DNA from: Mycolicibacterium gadium
Lineage (GTDB): Bacteria > Actinomycetota > Actinomycetes > Mycobacteriales > Mycobacteriaceae
Assembly: GCF_010728925.1 (NCBI RefSeq)
Contig: NZ_AP022608.1
Span: forward strand, 3,038,001-3,102,000
Direction of reading: 5' to 3'
DNA: 64,000 bases
Within the stretch, counting starts at the first letter, position 1, and the number at the start of each line of letters is the position of its first letter. The translations under genes and the position numbers were made by a program. Positions 35,074-42,908 of this stretch are shown here, piece by piece. The notes below the pieces were generated by a model. The model was given only the letters and a program-made list of their open reading frames with translations. It was not told the DNA's origin and made no database searches.

Positions 35074-35466
35074 TTGATCGTGCGTACCACCGACGAGATC
35101 ACCGGAACCGACCGCGACGTCGCAGCCGGCGACTGGAGATCCAAACGCATCATCCTTGCCGGTGACGGAGTGGGTTTCTCGTTTCACGAGACCACCATCA
35201 AGGCGAAGTCCGTAAGCGAGTTCCACTATCGCCACCATGTGGAAGCAGTGTGGGTGGTTGAGGGCACGGGCACACTCACCAACCACGAAACCGGCGAGGT
35301 GCATCCACTGCGGCCCGGAACGATGTACCTGCTCGACGGCAACGAACGTCACCGCGTGACTTGTGAAACGCAATTGCGGATGCTGTGCGTTTTCAATCCC
35401 CCGGTCACGGGACGGGAGGTGCACGACGAGACTGGCACCTATCCCCCGGCGGTGCAAGCGAGTTGA
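35074..35466 (+). CDS. ectC: L-ectoine synthase
   Basis: 130 aa from TTG at 35074, behind GAAGGGAAG; EctC proteins normally begin exactly at this IVRTxDEI sequence, which fixes the start. Cupin fold with the family segments VSEFHYRHHVEAVWVVEGTG, MYLLDGNERHRV and VFNPPVTGREVHDE. It cyclises N-gamma-acetyl-diaminobutyrate to ectoine. The stop overlaps the ectD TTG start by TTGA. Confidence 0.95.
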   Translation: MIVRTTDEITGTDRDVAAGDWRSKRIILAGDGVGFSFHETTIKAKSVSEFHYRHHVEAVWVVEGTGTLTNHETGEVHPLRPGTMYLLDGNERHRVTCETQLRMLCVFNPPVTGREVHDETGTYPPAVQAS

Positions 35467-36377
35467 GTACTCAGCAATTCGACACGCGGATCGACCGATA
35501 CCCAACGAGGCTGGAACAGCGCAGCGAGCCGATTCCTCGCCAGGAACCGACCGTGTGGGGCGCAGCCTCCAATGGTCCGCTGGACGACAGTGAACTGGAA
35601 ACCCACAGCACCAACGGGTATCTGGTCCGGCCAGGGACGGTCGGGGGGGATTGGCTTTCGGTGCTCCGTGACGAACTCAGTTGTCTGGATGCCGACGCCG
35701 ACCCGAGCGACCCGCGAATAATCCGCGAACCGGGAGGGACGATCCGCTCCGTTTTCGAGCCGCACCGATTCAGCGAAGTGATCGGCGAAGTGATCACCCT
35801 CGACACTGTGCTGCCGGTGGCCCGTCAGTTACTGGGCAGTGACGTCTATATCCACCAGGCGCGGGTCAACATGATGCCTGGCTTCACCGGCACCGGCTTC
35901 TACTGGCACTCCGACTTCGAGACCTGGCATGCCGAGGACGGTATGCCAGCGATGCGCGCGGTGTCATGCTCGATAGCGCTGACCGAGAACTTCCCCTACA
36001 ACGGCTCGCTTATGGTGATGCCCGGTTCGCACCGGACGTTTTACCCTTGCATCGGGGCCACTCCGCAGAACAACCACGCCTCGTCGCTGATCAAGCAGGA
36101 GATCGGGGTACCGGACCAAGCAACGCTCACGGAGGCGGCGGCTCGCTACGGCATCAACCAGGTCACCGGACCGGCCGGCACCGCACTTTGGTTCGACTCG
36201 AACGTGATGCACGGCTCTGGCTCGAACATCACGCCGTTCCCGCGGTCGAACATCTTCCTCGTGTTCAACTCGGTGGACAACCAGCTCGTGGCGCCATACC
36301 GGGCCCAAGCGCCTCGGCCGTCGTACCTGGCTACCAGGAACTCTGAGTTGAACAGCTTTCCCACGTTGACGACGTAG
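35463..36377 (+). CDS. ectD: Ectoine hydroxylase
   Basis: 304 aa from TTG at 35463 overlapping the ectC stop. It holds the EctD signature FYWHSDFETWHAEDGMPAMR with iron ligands H149 and D151, and the distal His H250 in SNVMHGSGSN. A 2-oxoglutarate and Fe(II)-dependent dioxygenase that converts ectoine to 5-hydroxyectoine. Its presence means the strain can make both compatible solutes, for salt and heat protection. A frame opening at 35385 would lie inside ectC. Confidence 0.95.
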   Translation: MSTQQFDTRIDRYPTRLEQRSEPIPRQEPTVWGAASNGPLDDSELETHSTNGYLVRPGTVGGDWLSVLRDELSCLDADADPSDPRIIREPGGTIRSVFEPHRFSEVIGEVITLDTVLPVARQLLGSDVYIHQARVNMMPGFTGTGFYWHSDFETWHAEDGMPAMRAVSCSIALTENFPYNGSLMVMPGSHRTFYPCIGATPQNNHASSLIKQEIGVPDQATLTEAAARYGINQVTGPAGTALWFDSNVMHGSGSNITPFPRSNIFLVFNSVDNQLVAPYRAQAPRPSYLATRNSELNSFPTLTT

Positions 36378-36440
36378 GTCCGCAACCCACCCGTCACGCC
36401 AGCGACTCCGCCCACACCCCGCAACAAGTCTTAATGCGTT

Positions 36441-37319
36441 TTACGGCGCCAAATGGGACTGGTCCGGTGATACCGATACCGCCGGAGCGGGTCCGGGCAG
36501 CGGTCCGATGGGCCCAGGCGTTGAGACTGCGGCATGAGCCGGCGGCGTTTCATCTGCGTTGGCCGCCGACAGCTGCTCGGGCGATTCGGGCTCATCCGGA
36601 TCAGCGGTAGCCGCCGCTTCTGTCGCGGCATCGGCCGCCCAAAGCGCCTGGAGTTTGTTGGCGACCAACGTCGCTCCCTCAGTGGCCATACCCACGTCGG
36701 CGTAGCGGCTGTGGATGCCGAAGCTCTTGCCGTCGGGGTCGCACACCAGGTCATCCTCGACGCACAGGTCGATGGTCTTGTCCACGTAGCTTGGACCGAT
36801 GACGATCTGCGGGTCGTTGATCGCCCGCATGAAGCGCGCCGAGGGCTTTCCGAACAGCGCGACCGCGGCGACATGGTCGGCCACGTCGAGCGGCATCGGC
36901 GTAGGCACGGTCTCGGCCGAAACACCGTCGGGCACAACGTTCGCGGTGACAAAACCCATCACGGCCGCCCCTTGGGAGAAGCCGCCGAGCACCATTTCGG
37001 TGTCCGGACACGTCGCGGCCGTGGCGAGAATGTTTGCGCGGGCATCGCTGATGCCGTCGACAGCAGTTCGAAAGTCAGTCGTGGCCGGGTAATTCACCGG
37101 ATACACCTCGACCGACTTTCCGGCGACTTGGGATTGCAAGGAGTTCACGAATGCATTCCCGGTCGGGCCGACGCCGGGCTGCTCCGTGGTGCCGCGGGCG
37201 AATATCACCTTCGCGTCGGGACATGCGGCCGCCTGCGCGAACGGTAGCGGAGCGCTGTGCAGCAATGCCGCCGCCGCCGCCACCGCACCAATTACCCCAA
37301 CTGTCTCAACTGCCCCCAT
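36441..37319 (-). CDS. Cutinase-family secreted esterase
   Basis: 292 aa with a signal peptide to about residue 31 (FAQAAACP). The cutinase domain has the oxyanion/nucleophile elements VIFARGTTEQPGVG and S115 in GGFSQGAAV, catalytic Asp in LCVEDDLVCDPDG and His in GIHSRY, with disulfide cysteines C33/C104 and a second pair around the Asp. After about residue 225 comes a Pro/Ala/Glu-rich tail of about 65 residues, longer than usual, perhaps for wall attachment. Mycobacterial cutinases act as lipases, phospholipases or thioesterases. Confidence 0.9.
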   Translation of the reverse strand: MGAVETVGVIGAVAAAAALLHSAPLPFAQAAACPDAKVIFARGTTEQPGVGPTGNAFVNSLQSQVAGKSVEVYPVNYPATTDFRTAVDGISDARANILATAATCPDTEMVLGGFSQGAAVMGFVTANVVPDGVSAETVPTPMPLDVADHVAAVALFGKPSARFMRAINDPQIVIGPSYVDKTIDLCVEDDLVCDPDGKSFGIHSRYADVGMATEGATLVANKLQALWAADAATEAAATADPDEPESPEQLSAANADETPPAHAAVSTPGPIGPLPGPAPAVSVSPDQSHLAP

Positions 37320-37381
37320 AGGTTAATGCTGACACGGGGCACAGCAATTGACACCTCAAGCAAACAAATACACAGATAATC

Positions 37382-37398
37382 GCCAATATTTAATTGGC
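37382..37398. promoter_or_regulatory. Inverted repeat GCCAAT-N5-ATTGGC
   Basis: GCCAAT (37382-37387) and ATTGGC (37393-37398) around ATTTA, in the 161-bp AT-rich divergent region between the cutinase and PlsC genes. It may be an operator or part of a promoter for either gene. Confidence 0.4.
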
Positions 37399-37480
37399 TG
37401 CTAAGAAATGCATACCGTGCGATACTCGCCGGGCAGCTAACAAGTAGCGGGCTACGCCACCTCAACTCAGTGGAGAAACC

Positions 37481-38311
37481 GTGCTCCAAGCCACGTCCGA
37501 GCAACTGGCTTCGCTGTCACGCATGGAGCGCTTCGCCTTCCGCTTCGCGGACATCTTCAACCGTCGATTCGGACTGTTCGCGCGCTTCTGGAACCGAACG
37601 TTCATGGTGGTGGTGCTGCGAATCACGGCGGCGCGTCGTATCCGCGCGTACGGCCTCGAGCGCATCGAGGGCCTCACCGGTTCCGATCGAGTCGTGATGG
37701 TGGCGAACCACCGGTCTTTCTTCGACTACTTCACCGTCATGCACGTCATCTTCCAGTCGACTCAGCTGTCCAGCCGCATCCTGTTCCCGGTCCGATCGGC
37801 GTTCTTCTACGACAACCCCGCCGGCGTCGCCGTCAACTTCCTGATGAGTGGCATGGCGATGTTTCCGCCTGTCCTGCGCGATCCCGCGAAACGCACGTTC
37901 AACCAGTACGCCGTGGCGCGCATCATCTCAGAGCTCCAGGTGCCCGGCCGACTGGTCGGCTTTCATCCCGAGGGCACGAGGCAGCGCGGGGGCGATCCGT
38001 ACCAGTTCCTGCCCGTGCGCCCCGGCGTCGGCGAGGTCATCCAGCGCGCGGGGCCGGGAGTGAAGGTGTTGCCGATCTTCGTCCTCGGCATCGACAACGA
38101 TCTGCTGCGAGAGACATACCGGAATTGGTTCCGCCGCGACGAATACCCCGTCGATGTGGTGTTCGGCGATCCCGTGGATGCTGCCGACCTACGCTGGGAG
38201 ACAGACGATCCCGAGGCACACCTCGCGATCGCGACCCGGTGCGCGGACATGGTCGCGGCGCTGGGCGAGTACCAGCGCACACACGGTCGAGCGGTCTATC
38301 GCCCGGACTGA
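37481..38311 (+). CDS. PlsC-type 1-acyl-sn-glycerol-3-phosphate acyltransferase
   Basis: 276 aa from GTG at 37481. Acyltransferase motif I is NHRSFFDYF (catalytic H and D), motif III is GFHPEGTRQ. A hydrophobic patch lies at 30-55. It transfers an acyl chain to a lysolipid or another lipid acceptor; phosphatidic-acid synthesis is the usual role, although mycobacteria use the family for other lipids too. It is not in an obvious operon. LNFLMSG-type region (AVNFLMSGMAMFPP) is close to the membrane. Confidence 0.87.
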   Translation: MLQATSEQLASLSRMERFAFRFADIFNRRFGLFARFWNRTFMVVVLRITAARRIRAYGLERIEGLTGSDRVVMVANHRSFFDYFTVMHVIFQSTQLSSRILFPVRSAFFYDNPAGVAVNFLMSGMAMFPPVLRDPAKRTFNQYAVARIISELQVPGRLVGFHPEGTRQRGGDPYQFLPVRPGVGEVIQRAGPGVKVLPIFVLGIDNDLLRETYRNWFRRDEYPVDVVFGDPVDAADLRWETDDPEAHLAIATRCADMVAALGEYQRTHGRAVYRPD

Positions 38312-38371
38312 CCAGCGCGAGGCACGGCGATCAACACACTGACTCCCGGCGCTTGTGCACGCAGAGGTGTT

Positions 38372-39871
38372 CTACTCCTCGTCGGGCAAGGGGTGGCGGG
38401 TGCGGTCGTCGCGCGCCGGCACTCCGTTCCGTCCGCCCTCCTCTTGGGCGTACAGACCTATGACACGGGCGATGACGCCGCCACTGAGAGCCAGAGCGTC
38501 GCGGTTGATGTTCGCGATCGTGTCATTGGCGGTGTGATAGTTGGGGTCGCACTGCTGATCCGCGGTACCGCCCCATAACGCGACTTGCTCCGGCGTCTTG
38601 ACCGTGTCGGAGCCGGTGTCGAAGTTGCCGGCCGGGATGCCCGCGCTGGCGAAGCCGTCGTAATCGCTGCGGCCGTCGAACGGCATATCCTGCGGCGTCT
38701 TGCCCGCGCTCTCGATGGTTTCGACCAAGCTGCGCTCGATCCCGGCTGCGCCTTCGGGAATCAGCACGTCGAAGTCGAGCTCGAAGTCCGGCGGTAAGGA
38801 CTGGTTGGCGTCAGAGGTGAAGTAGCACGCGTTGGGCGAGCCCATCATGTCGAAGTTCAGATACAGCGCAATGTCTTTCAGTGCCTCGAGGTCCAGCGAC
38901 CCGACGTAGTCATACGACCCGAACAGGCCCTGCTCCTCGCCTCCCCAAAACCCGAATCGCACCGCATTAGCAACCTGTGGCGAGGGGCCCATCTGCAGCG
39001 CCGTCTCTAGCACCGTCGCCACACCCGAGCCGTTGTCGTTGATGCCCGGGCCCGCTTTGACGCTGTCGAGGTGTGCGCCGACCATGACGACGTCGTCCGC
39101 GGACCCCGTCTTGGTCTGGGCAATCACGTTGCGTGTCGTTATCTGCTCGACCTTGACGTCCGCGACGACGGTCGCCGTCCCGGTTTCTGGGCGGAGTCTG
39201 TCGCCCTCGGCCTTGGACACGCTGAGCACAGGAATCTTGATCGCGTCGCTGTCGTCCATGCCGCCGCTGAACTCCTCCTCCTCGACGTCGTTCGCGACCA
39301 CGAGCGCAACGGCGCCGCGTTCGGTGGCCGCCAGGGCCTTGTCGGCCAGATCGCAGTCACCCCTGTCCACCATCACCACCGCACCCGCGACCTCCAGTTC
39401 GCCGTAGTCCTTTTCGGCACATCCCAGGTGCCCGTCCCCACCGACCACCACAAACCTGCCCGTCGCCCCCTTGGCGGGACCGGCGCCGCTGTATTCGATG
39501 GCGTGCGCTTCGAACGGTTTGCCGTTGACGCTCAACGATTCTCTGTCGACGGAGAAGATCCCCATCGTGAACTCGGGAGTATCGACATCGAACCCCTTGT
39601 CGCGCAGCGTCTTAGCTACATATTCGACGCTGGCGTCATAGCCGGGAGATCCTGCGACACGGGTTCCCCCATTGGCATCGGCGATATTCTGGAGTTCCTG
39701 CAGATGCGCCATCGTGGCATCCAGGGTGACCTTCGACTGGAGATCTTGGGCGTACTCGGCCGCGTTGTTCGCCGGCGCCACTTCCCCTTGACCGCGCCCG
39801 CAGCCACCGGCGCCAACCAGTGACACGATTGCCGCCCCCGCCACGATCGCGCGCCGACCCGTGTTGACCAT
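38372..39871 (-). CDS. lpqL: M28 aminopeptidase lipoprotein LpqL
   Basis: 499 aa from ATG at 39871. Signal peptide with lipobox GAGGC (C24). A protease-associated (PA) domain at about 140-250 is inserted before the M28 peptidase domain. Zinc ligands and catalytic residues: H and D in GAHLDSVKAGPGINDNGSG, E-E in GGEEQGLFGS, D in NFDMMGSPN and H in DPNYHTANDT. A dinuclear zinc aminopeptidase anchored outside the membrane. Length and layout match LpqL as I remember it. A much longer frame upstream shadows the next gene and is not real. Confidence 0.9.
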   Translation of the reverse strand: MVNTGRRAIVAGAAIVSLVGAGGCGRGQGEVAPANNAAEYAQDLQSKVTLDATMAHLQELQNIADANGGTRVAGSPGYDASVEYVAKTLRDKGFDVDTPEFTMGIFSVDRESLSVNGKPFEAHAIEYSGAGPAKGATGRFVVVGGDGHLGCAEKDYGELEVAGAVVMVDRGDCDLADKALAATERGAVALVVANDVEEEEFSGGMDDSDAIKIPVLSVSKAEGDRLRPETGTATVVADVKVEQITTRNVIAQTKTGSADDVVMVGAHLDSVKAGPGINDNGSGVATVLETALQMGPSPQVANAVRFGFWGGEEQGLFGSYDYVGSLDLEALKDIALYLNFDMMGSPNACYFTSDANQSLPPDFELDFDVLIPEGAAGIERSLVETIESAGKTPQDMPFDGRSDYDGFASAGIPAGNFDTGSDTVKTPEQVALWGGTADQQCDPNYHTANDTIANINRDALALSGGVIARVIGLYAQEEGGRNGVPARDDRTRHPLPDEE

Positions 39872-39924
39872 GCTCGAACAGTAGGGCGAGAGGTCACCCA
39901 CCGCAGTCGCTTTGACACCTCGGG

Positions 39925-40608
39925 TCAGTCCTCGTTTGCCGGGGGTTGGATCCGCCCCACCCCGAGCAACGCGACAGCGGCACCGAGGTACCACACCGTC
40001 GTGGCGAACCCGGGCAACCAAATGACAACGCTGCTCGCGACCGAGAGCGCACCGTCGGGAACGAAGACACAAAGCGTCCCAACGAAATTCATCACCGCCG
40101 CGACGATCGCCAGCCAGGCGGTCCACCGCGGAAGGCCGGCGCCGCGGAACACACAAAGCCCGTATGCCAACGCCGCGGACGCAACGATGAACCCGCATAA
40201 CAAGTATTGGGCGCGGACGAAGTCGAATCCGACCACGCGCACGGCCTCGGGCGTCAACCGCCATGCGGCCTTCGCGATGACGATCTGTATCGACATTGCC
40301 ACCAGTGACAGTCCCGCGGCCACCGCGGTGCCTACGAAGAACACATCGCCGAGCTTCCTGCCGCCTGGGGCAGCGCGCAGAACGCTTCGCAACGTGACCG
40401 CGAACCACAGCAGGAGGGCAGCGCCAAGGGCGATCAACCACCCCTGTGCTGTCAGCGAGGCGTGCTTCTCGACGAAGAACTCCCGAACTTCCTCGGAACT
40501 GGCTGCGGGTGGCGGGTGGAATCCCGTGAGAACAATGGCGATAGCTGCGGCCACGACGTACCCGATGCCGGCGATGCCGCCGAGCTGATACCACCGGCCA
40601 GTCGTCAT
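39925..40608 (-). CDS. DUF4386-like integral membrane protein
   Basis: 227 aa with six predicted transmembrane helices (LGGIAGIGYVVAAAIAIVLT, GWLIALGAALLLWFAVTLRS, FFVGTAVAAGLSLVAMSIQ, YLLCGFIVASAALAYGLCVF, WLAIVAAVMNFVGTLCVFVP, GFATTVWYLGAAVALLGVG). Resembles the DUF4386-type multi-helix proteins. There are no catalytic motifs. 53 bp upstream of lpqL on the same strand and perhaps co-transcribed. Function unknown. Confidence 0.75.
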   Translation of the reverse strand: MTTGRWYQLGGIAGIGYVVAAAIAIVLTGFHPPPAASSEEVREFFVEKHASLTAQGWLIALGAALLLWFAVTLRSVLRAAPGGRKLGDVFFVGTAVAAGLSLVAMSIQIVIAKAAWRLTPEAVRVVGFDFVRAQYLLCGFIVASAALAYGLCVFRGAGLPRWTAWLAIVAAVMNFVGTLCVFVPDGALSVASSVVIWLPGFATTVWYLGAAVALLGVGRIQPPANED

Positions 40609-40716
40609 CGATTACCCCCCACGGTAATGATTCGATTCCCGCACACTACGACGCAATCTTGGCGCCGTGGCGCAGTTCCGCAGAAAGGCAGCAGCGGGCC
40701 TTCCGCAAGGGCGAGG

Positions 40717-42369
40717 TCAGGCCTCGGTATCCATCTCGACCAACACCCTGCGCAGCAGCTTTCCGGTGGCATTCCGGGGAAGCTCGTCGATGAAGACCAC
40801 ATCGCGGGGCACCTTGTGCCGCGCAAGGTTGTCCTTCACGTACTGCTTGACCTCTGCGCCGTCCAGCTCGGCGCCGGGCTCGGAAACAATGAAGGCGCGC
40901 AACCGCTTTCCGAACTCGACGTCATCGACCCCGACCACGGCCACCTCGGCGATGTCGTCGCGCTCTTCCAGCAGATTCTCGACTTCCTGCGGGAAGACGT
41001 TCTCACCACCGGACACGATCATGTCGTCGTCGCGGCCGTCGACGAACAGCAGTCCGCTGTCGGTGAAATGGCCCATGTCGCCGCTCGACATGTAGCCTTC
41101 GAGGATCTGCTTGTTGCGACCGTCGGTGTAACCGGAGAACGGCGCACCGTTGCGGATGAAGATCCGCCCGCGGCGATTTGCACCCTCGACCCGTTGGTCG
41201 TGCTCGTCGTACAGCACCACCTCGCAGGTCACCGGAGCGCGGCCCGCGGTGCCGGGGGCCGCGCGCAGCTCGGCAGGGGTCGCGACCGTGGCGATGGCAC
41301 ATTCGGTGGAGCCGTACATGTTGTACAGCACGTCGCCAAAAGTGTCCTGGACGCGGTTGGACAGGTCGGGGCTCAGCGCCGACCCGGCGATCAGGATCAC
41401 CTTCAACGACGACGTGTCGTACTTGGCGATGACGTCGGGCAAGAGCTCCACCATCCGGTGCAGCATCGTCGGGACCGCGACGAGCATGTCGGCCCGGTGG
41501 TCGGCGATGAGCTTCAACGTGTTCTCGGCCTTGAAGCGTCGGGCTGTCACGACTTTGTTGCCTAGGGCTGCGCCGACGGTGTAGGTGGCCCACCCGGTGC
41601 TGTGGAAGATGGGTGACACGATGACCATGGTCCCCCTGCGCGGGAACGGAATTCGGTCGACGATCTGCGCGGTGGCGAGCGGGGAAACCGCCTCACGGGG
41701 CGCACCCTTGGGAAGGCCGGTCGTCCCGCTGGTGAGGATCACCGACCCGCCAGCCTGACTCGGCGGGGGCAGCGGGGCCGTGGAGTTGGCCGCGATGATG
41801 TCGTCGAGGATCTGCGCCCCGGCAGGCACGTCTGCACCGTCGTCCACCCACGTCAGCACACGCGGCAGATCGGGGGGCAGCGCGTCGAGCAGACCGAGGA
41901 ACTCACTGTCGTGCAGCACGACCGTCACGTGCTCGCGTTCGCACACCTCGGCGAATTGGGGCTTGGCGAAACCGGTGTTCATCAACACCATCCGAGCACC
42001 GACCTTGCCGCACGCGGCCATGGTGATGACGAGTCCTCGGTGGTCGCGACACAGCACGCCGACGACCGAGCCGGCGGACACGCCCAGTTTCTGCAACCCG
42101 TGCGCCAGGGCCCAGGACTGATCGTCGACCTGCTTATAGGTGAGGGTTCCGCGTTCGTCGACGACCGCCGGCAGGTCCGCGTACTTGCGTCCACCCTGGA
42201 TCGCCATCGTGGCCTGCGGGCCATAGACGCGGGCGAGCTTGGCGGTCTCGGCGCCGCCGCGAAGGTCCTTGAGGTCGATGATTCCGGTGTCGATGAGCCG
42301 TTTGGCCGCCCGTCCCGCTTCCGACGCGTGCCGCAACCTCTGCCGAATGCCGCTCAGCACATCAGCCAT
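40717..42369 (-). CDS. Long-chain acyl-CoA synthetase / acyl-AMP ligase (FadD type)
   Basis: 550 aa adenylate-forming enzyme. AMP-binding P-loop ILTSGTTGLPKG, A4 HSTGWATYTVG region, A5 YNMYGSTECAIA, A7 YMSSGDMGHF, A8 VDGRDDDMIVSGGENVFPQE, A10 NATGKLLRR with the catalytic Lys. Complete with both the large and the small domain, so a ligase rather than a truncated relic. One of the many FadD paralogues; exact number cannot be assigned from sequence alone. It acts on fatty acids with ATP and CoA. No partner genes are adjacent. Confidence 0.9.
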   Translation of the reverse strand: MADVLSGIRQRLRHASEAGRAAKRLIDTGIIDLKDLRGGAETAKLARVYGPQATMAIQGGRKYADLPAVVDERGTLTYKQVDDQSWALAHGLQKLGVSAGSVVGVLCRDHRGLVITMAACGKVGARMVLMNTGFAKPQFAEVCEREHVTVVLHDSEFLGLLDALPPDLPRVLTWVDDGADVPAGAQILDDIIAANSTAPLPPPSQAGGSVILTSGTTGLPKGAPREAVSPLATAQIVDRIPFPRRGTMVIVSPIFHSTGWATYTVGAALGNKVVTARRFKAENTLKLIADHRADMLVAVPTMLHRMVELLPDVIAKYDTSSLKVILIAGSALSPDLSNRVQDTFGDVLYNMYGSTECAIATVATPAELRAAPGTAGRAPVTCEVVLYDEHDQRVEGANRRGRIFIRNGAPFSGYTDGRNKQILEGYMSSGDMGHFTDSGLLFVDGRDDDMIVSGGENVFPQEVENLLEERDDIAEVAVVGVDDVEFGKRLRAFIVSEPGAELDGAEVKQYVKDNLARHKVPRDVVFIDELPRNATGKLLRRVLVEMDTEA

Positions 42370-42459
42370 CGGGCCTCCTCACCATGTGTTTTGCGAGCAC
42401 AGTAGCAGTCACAAGTTAATGTCGAATCTGTACCTGCACCGCGGACGCCAGGCGCCGAG

Positions 42460-42678
42460 TCAGAGGTGGGGCACACTCTCGCGCCCGGCGACCAGGCCCA
42501 TCGACTCCGCGTTGGCGATGAGGCGCTCCCAACCGATGACGGCCGCGCCGATGACGGCGACCGCCGTCGCGACCGCGGCTATTGAAGCCACCGAATGCAC
42601 CATCTCGTTGCTGATGAGGAGGACGCCGGTCAATATGGCGCCGAAAGCTGCGGCGAGTGCCGTGCGCCGCAATGCCAT
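42460..42678 (-). CDS. Small two-helix membrane protein
   Basis: 72 aa from ATG at 42678 (MALRRTALAAAFGAILTG); a frame reaching 42873 has an upstream part that looks non-coding. Two hydrophobic segments are seen (TALAAAFGAILTGVLLIS and SIAAVATAVAVIGAAVIG) with a short cytosolic tail ending ESVPHL. No homology recognised. An in-frame TTG at 42690 is an alternative start. The 230 bp further upstream hold no supported gene. Confidence 0.5.
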   Translation of the reverse strand: MALRRTALAAAFGAILTGVLLISNEMVHSVASIAAVATAVAVIGAAVIGWERLIANAESMGLVAGRESVPHL

Positions 42679-42908
42679 CGAGTCGGTCAAAAACCCACTG
42701 TGCGTGCGCCGCCTGAGGAAATCCGAAGCGTTTTCTAGGGAAATGCTCTGAAACTTTCCAGGTTGAACACAAGTACTGCCCTCGACGCCGACCGCACAGT
42801 GACCGACACCGCCGCGCGAATATGAGCTAACTGCGGCCGCACGAAACCGACCCATCAGCGCGGTTTCTGGCAAATGCGGTTCAGCAGTGTGATTGGCTGG
42901 CCGTTGCT

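Noticed and set aside
38372..40594. A 740-codon minus-strand frame starting inside the DUF4386-like gene
   Set aside because: The first 241 codons shadow the membrane protein gene; the lipoprotein signal peptide of LpqL at 39871 marks the real start.
42370..42459. KstR-type box upstream of the FadD gene
   Set aside because: The sequence CACAAGTTAATG lacks the AACNNGTT core.
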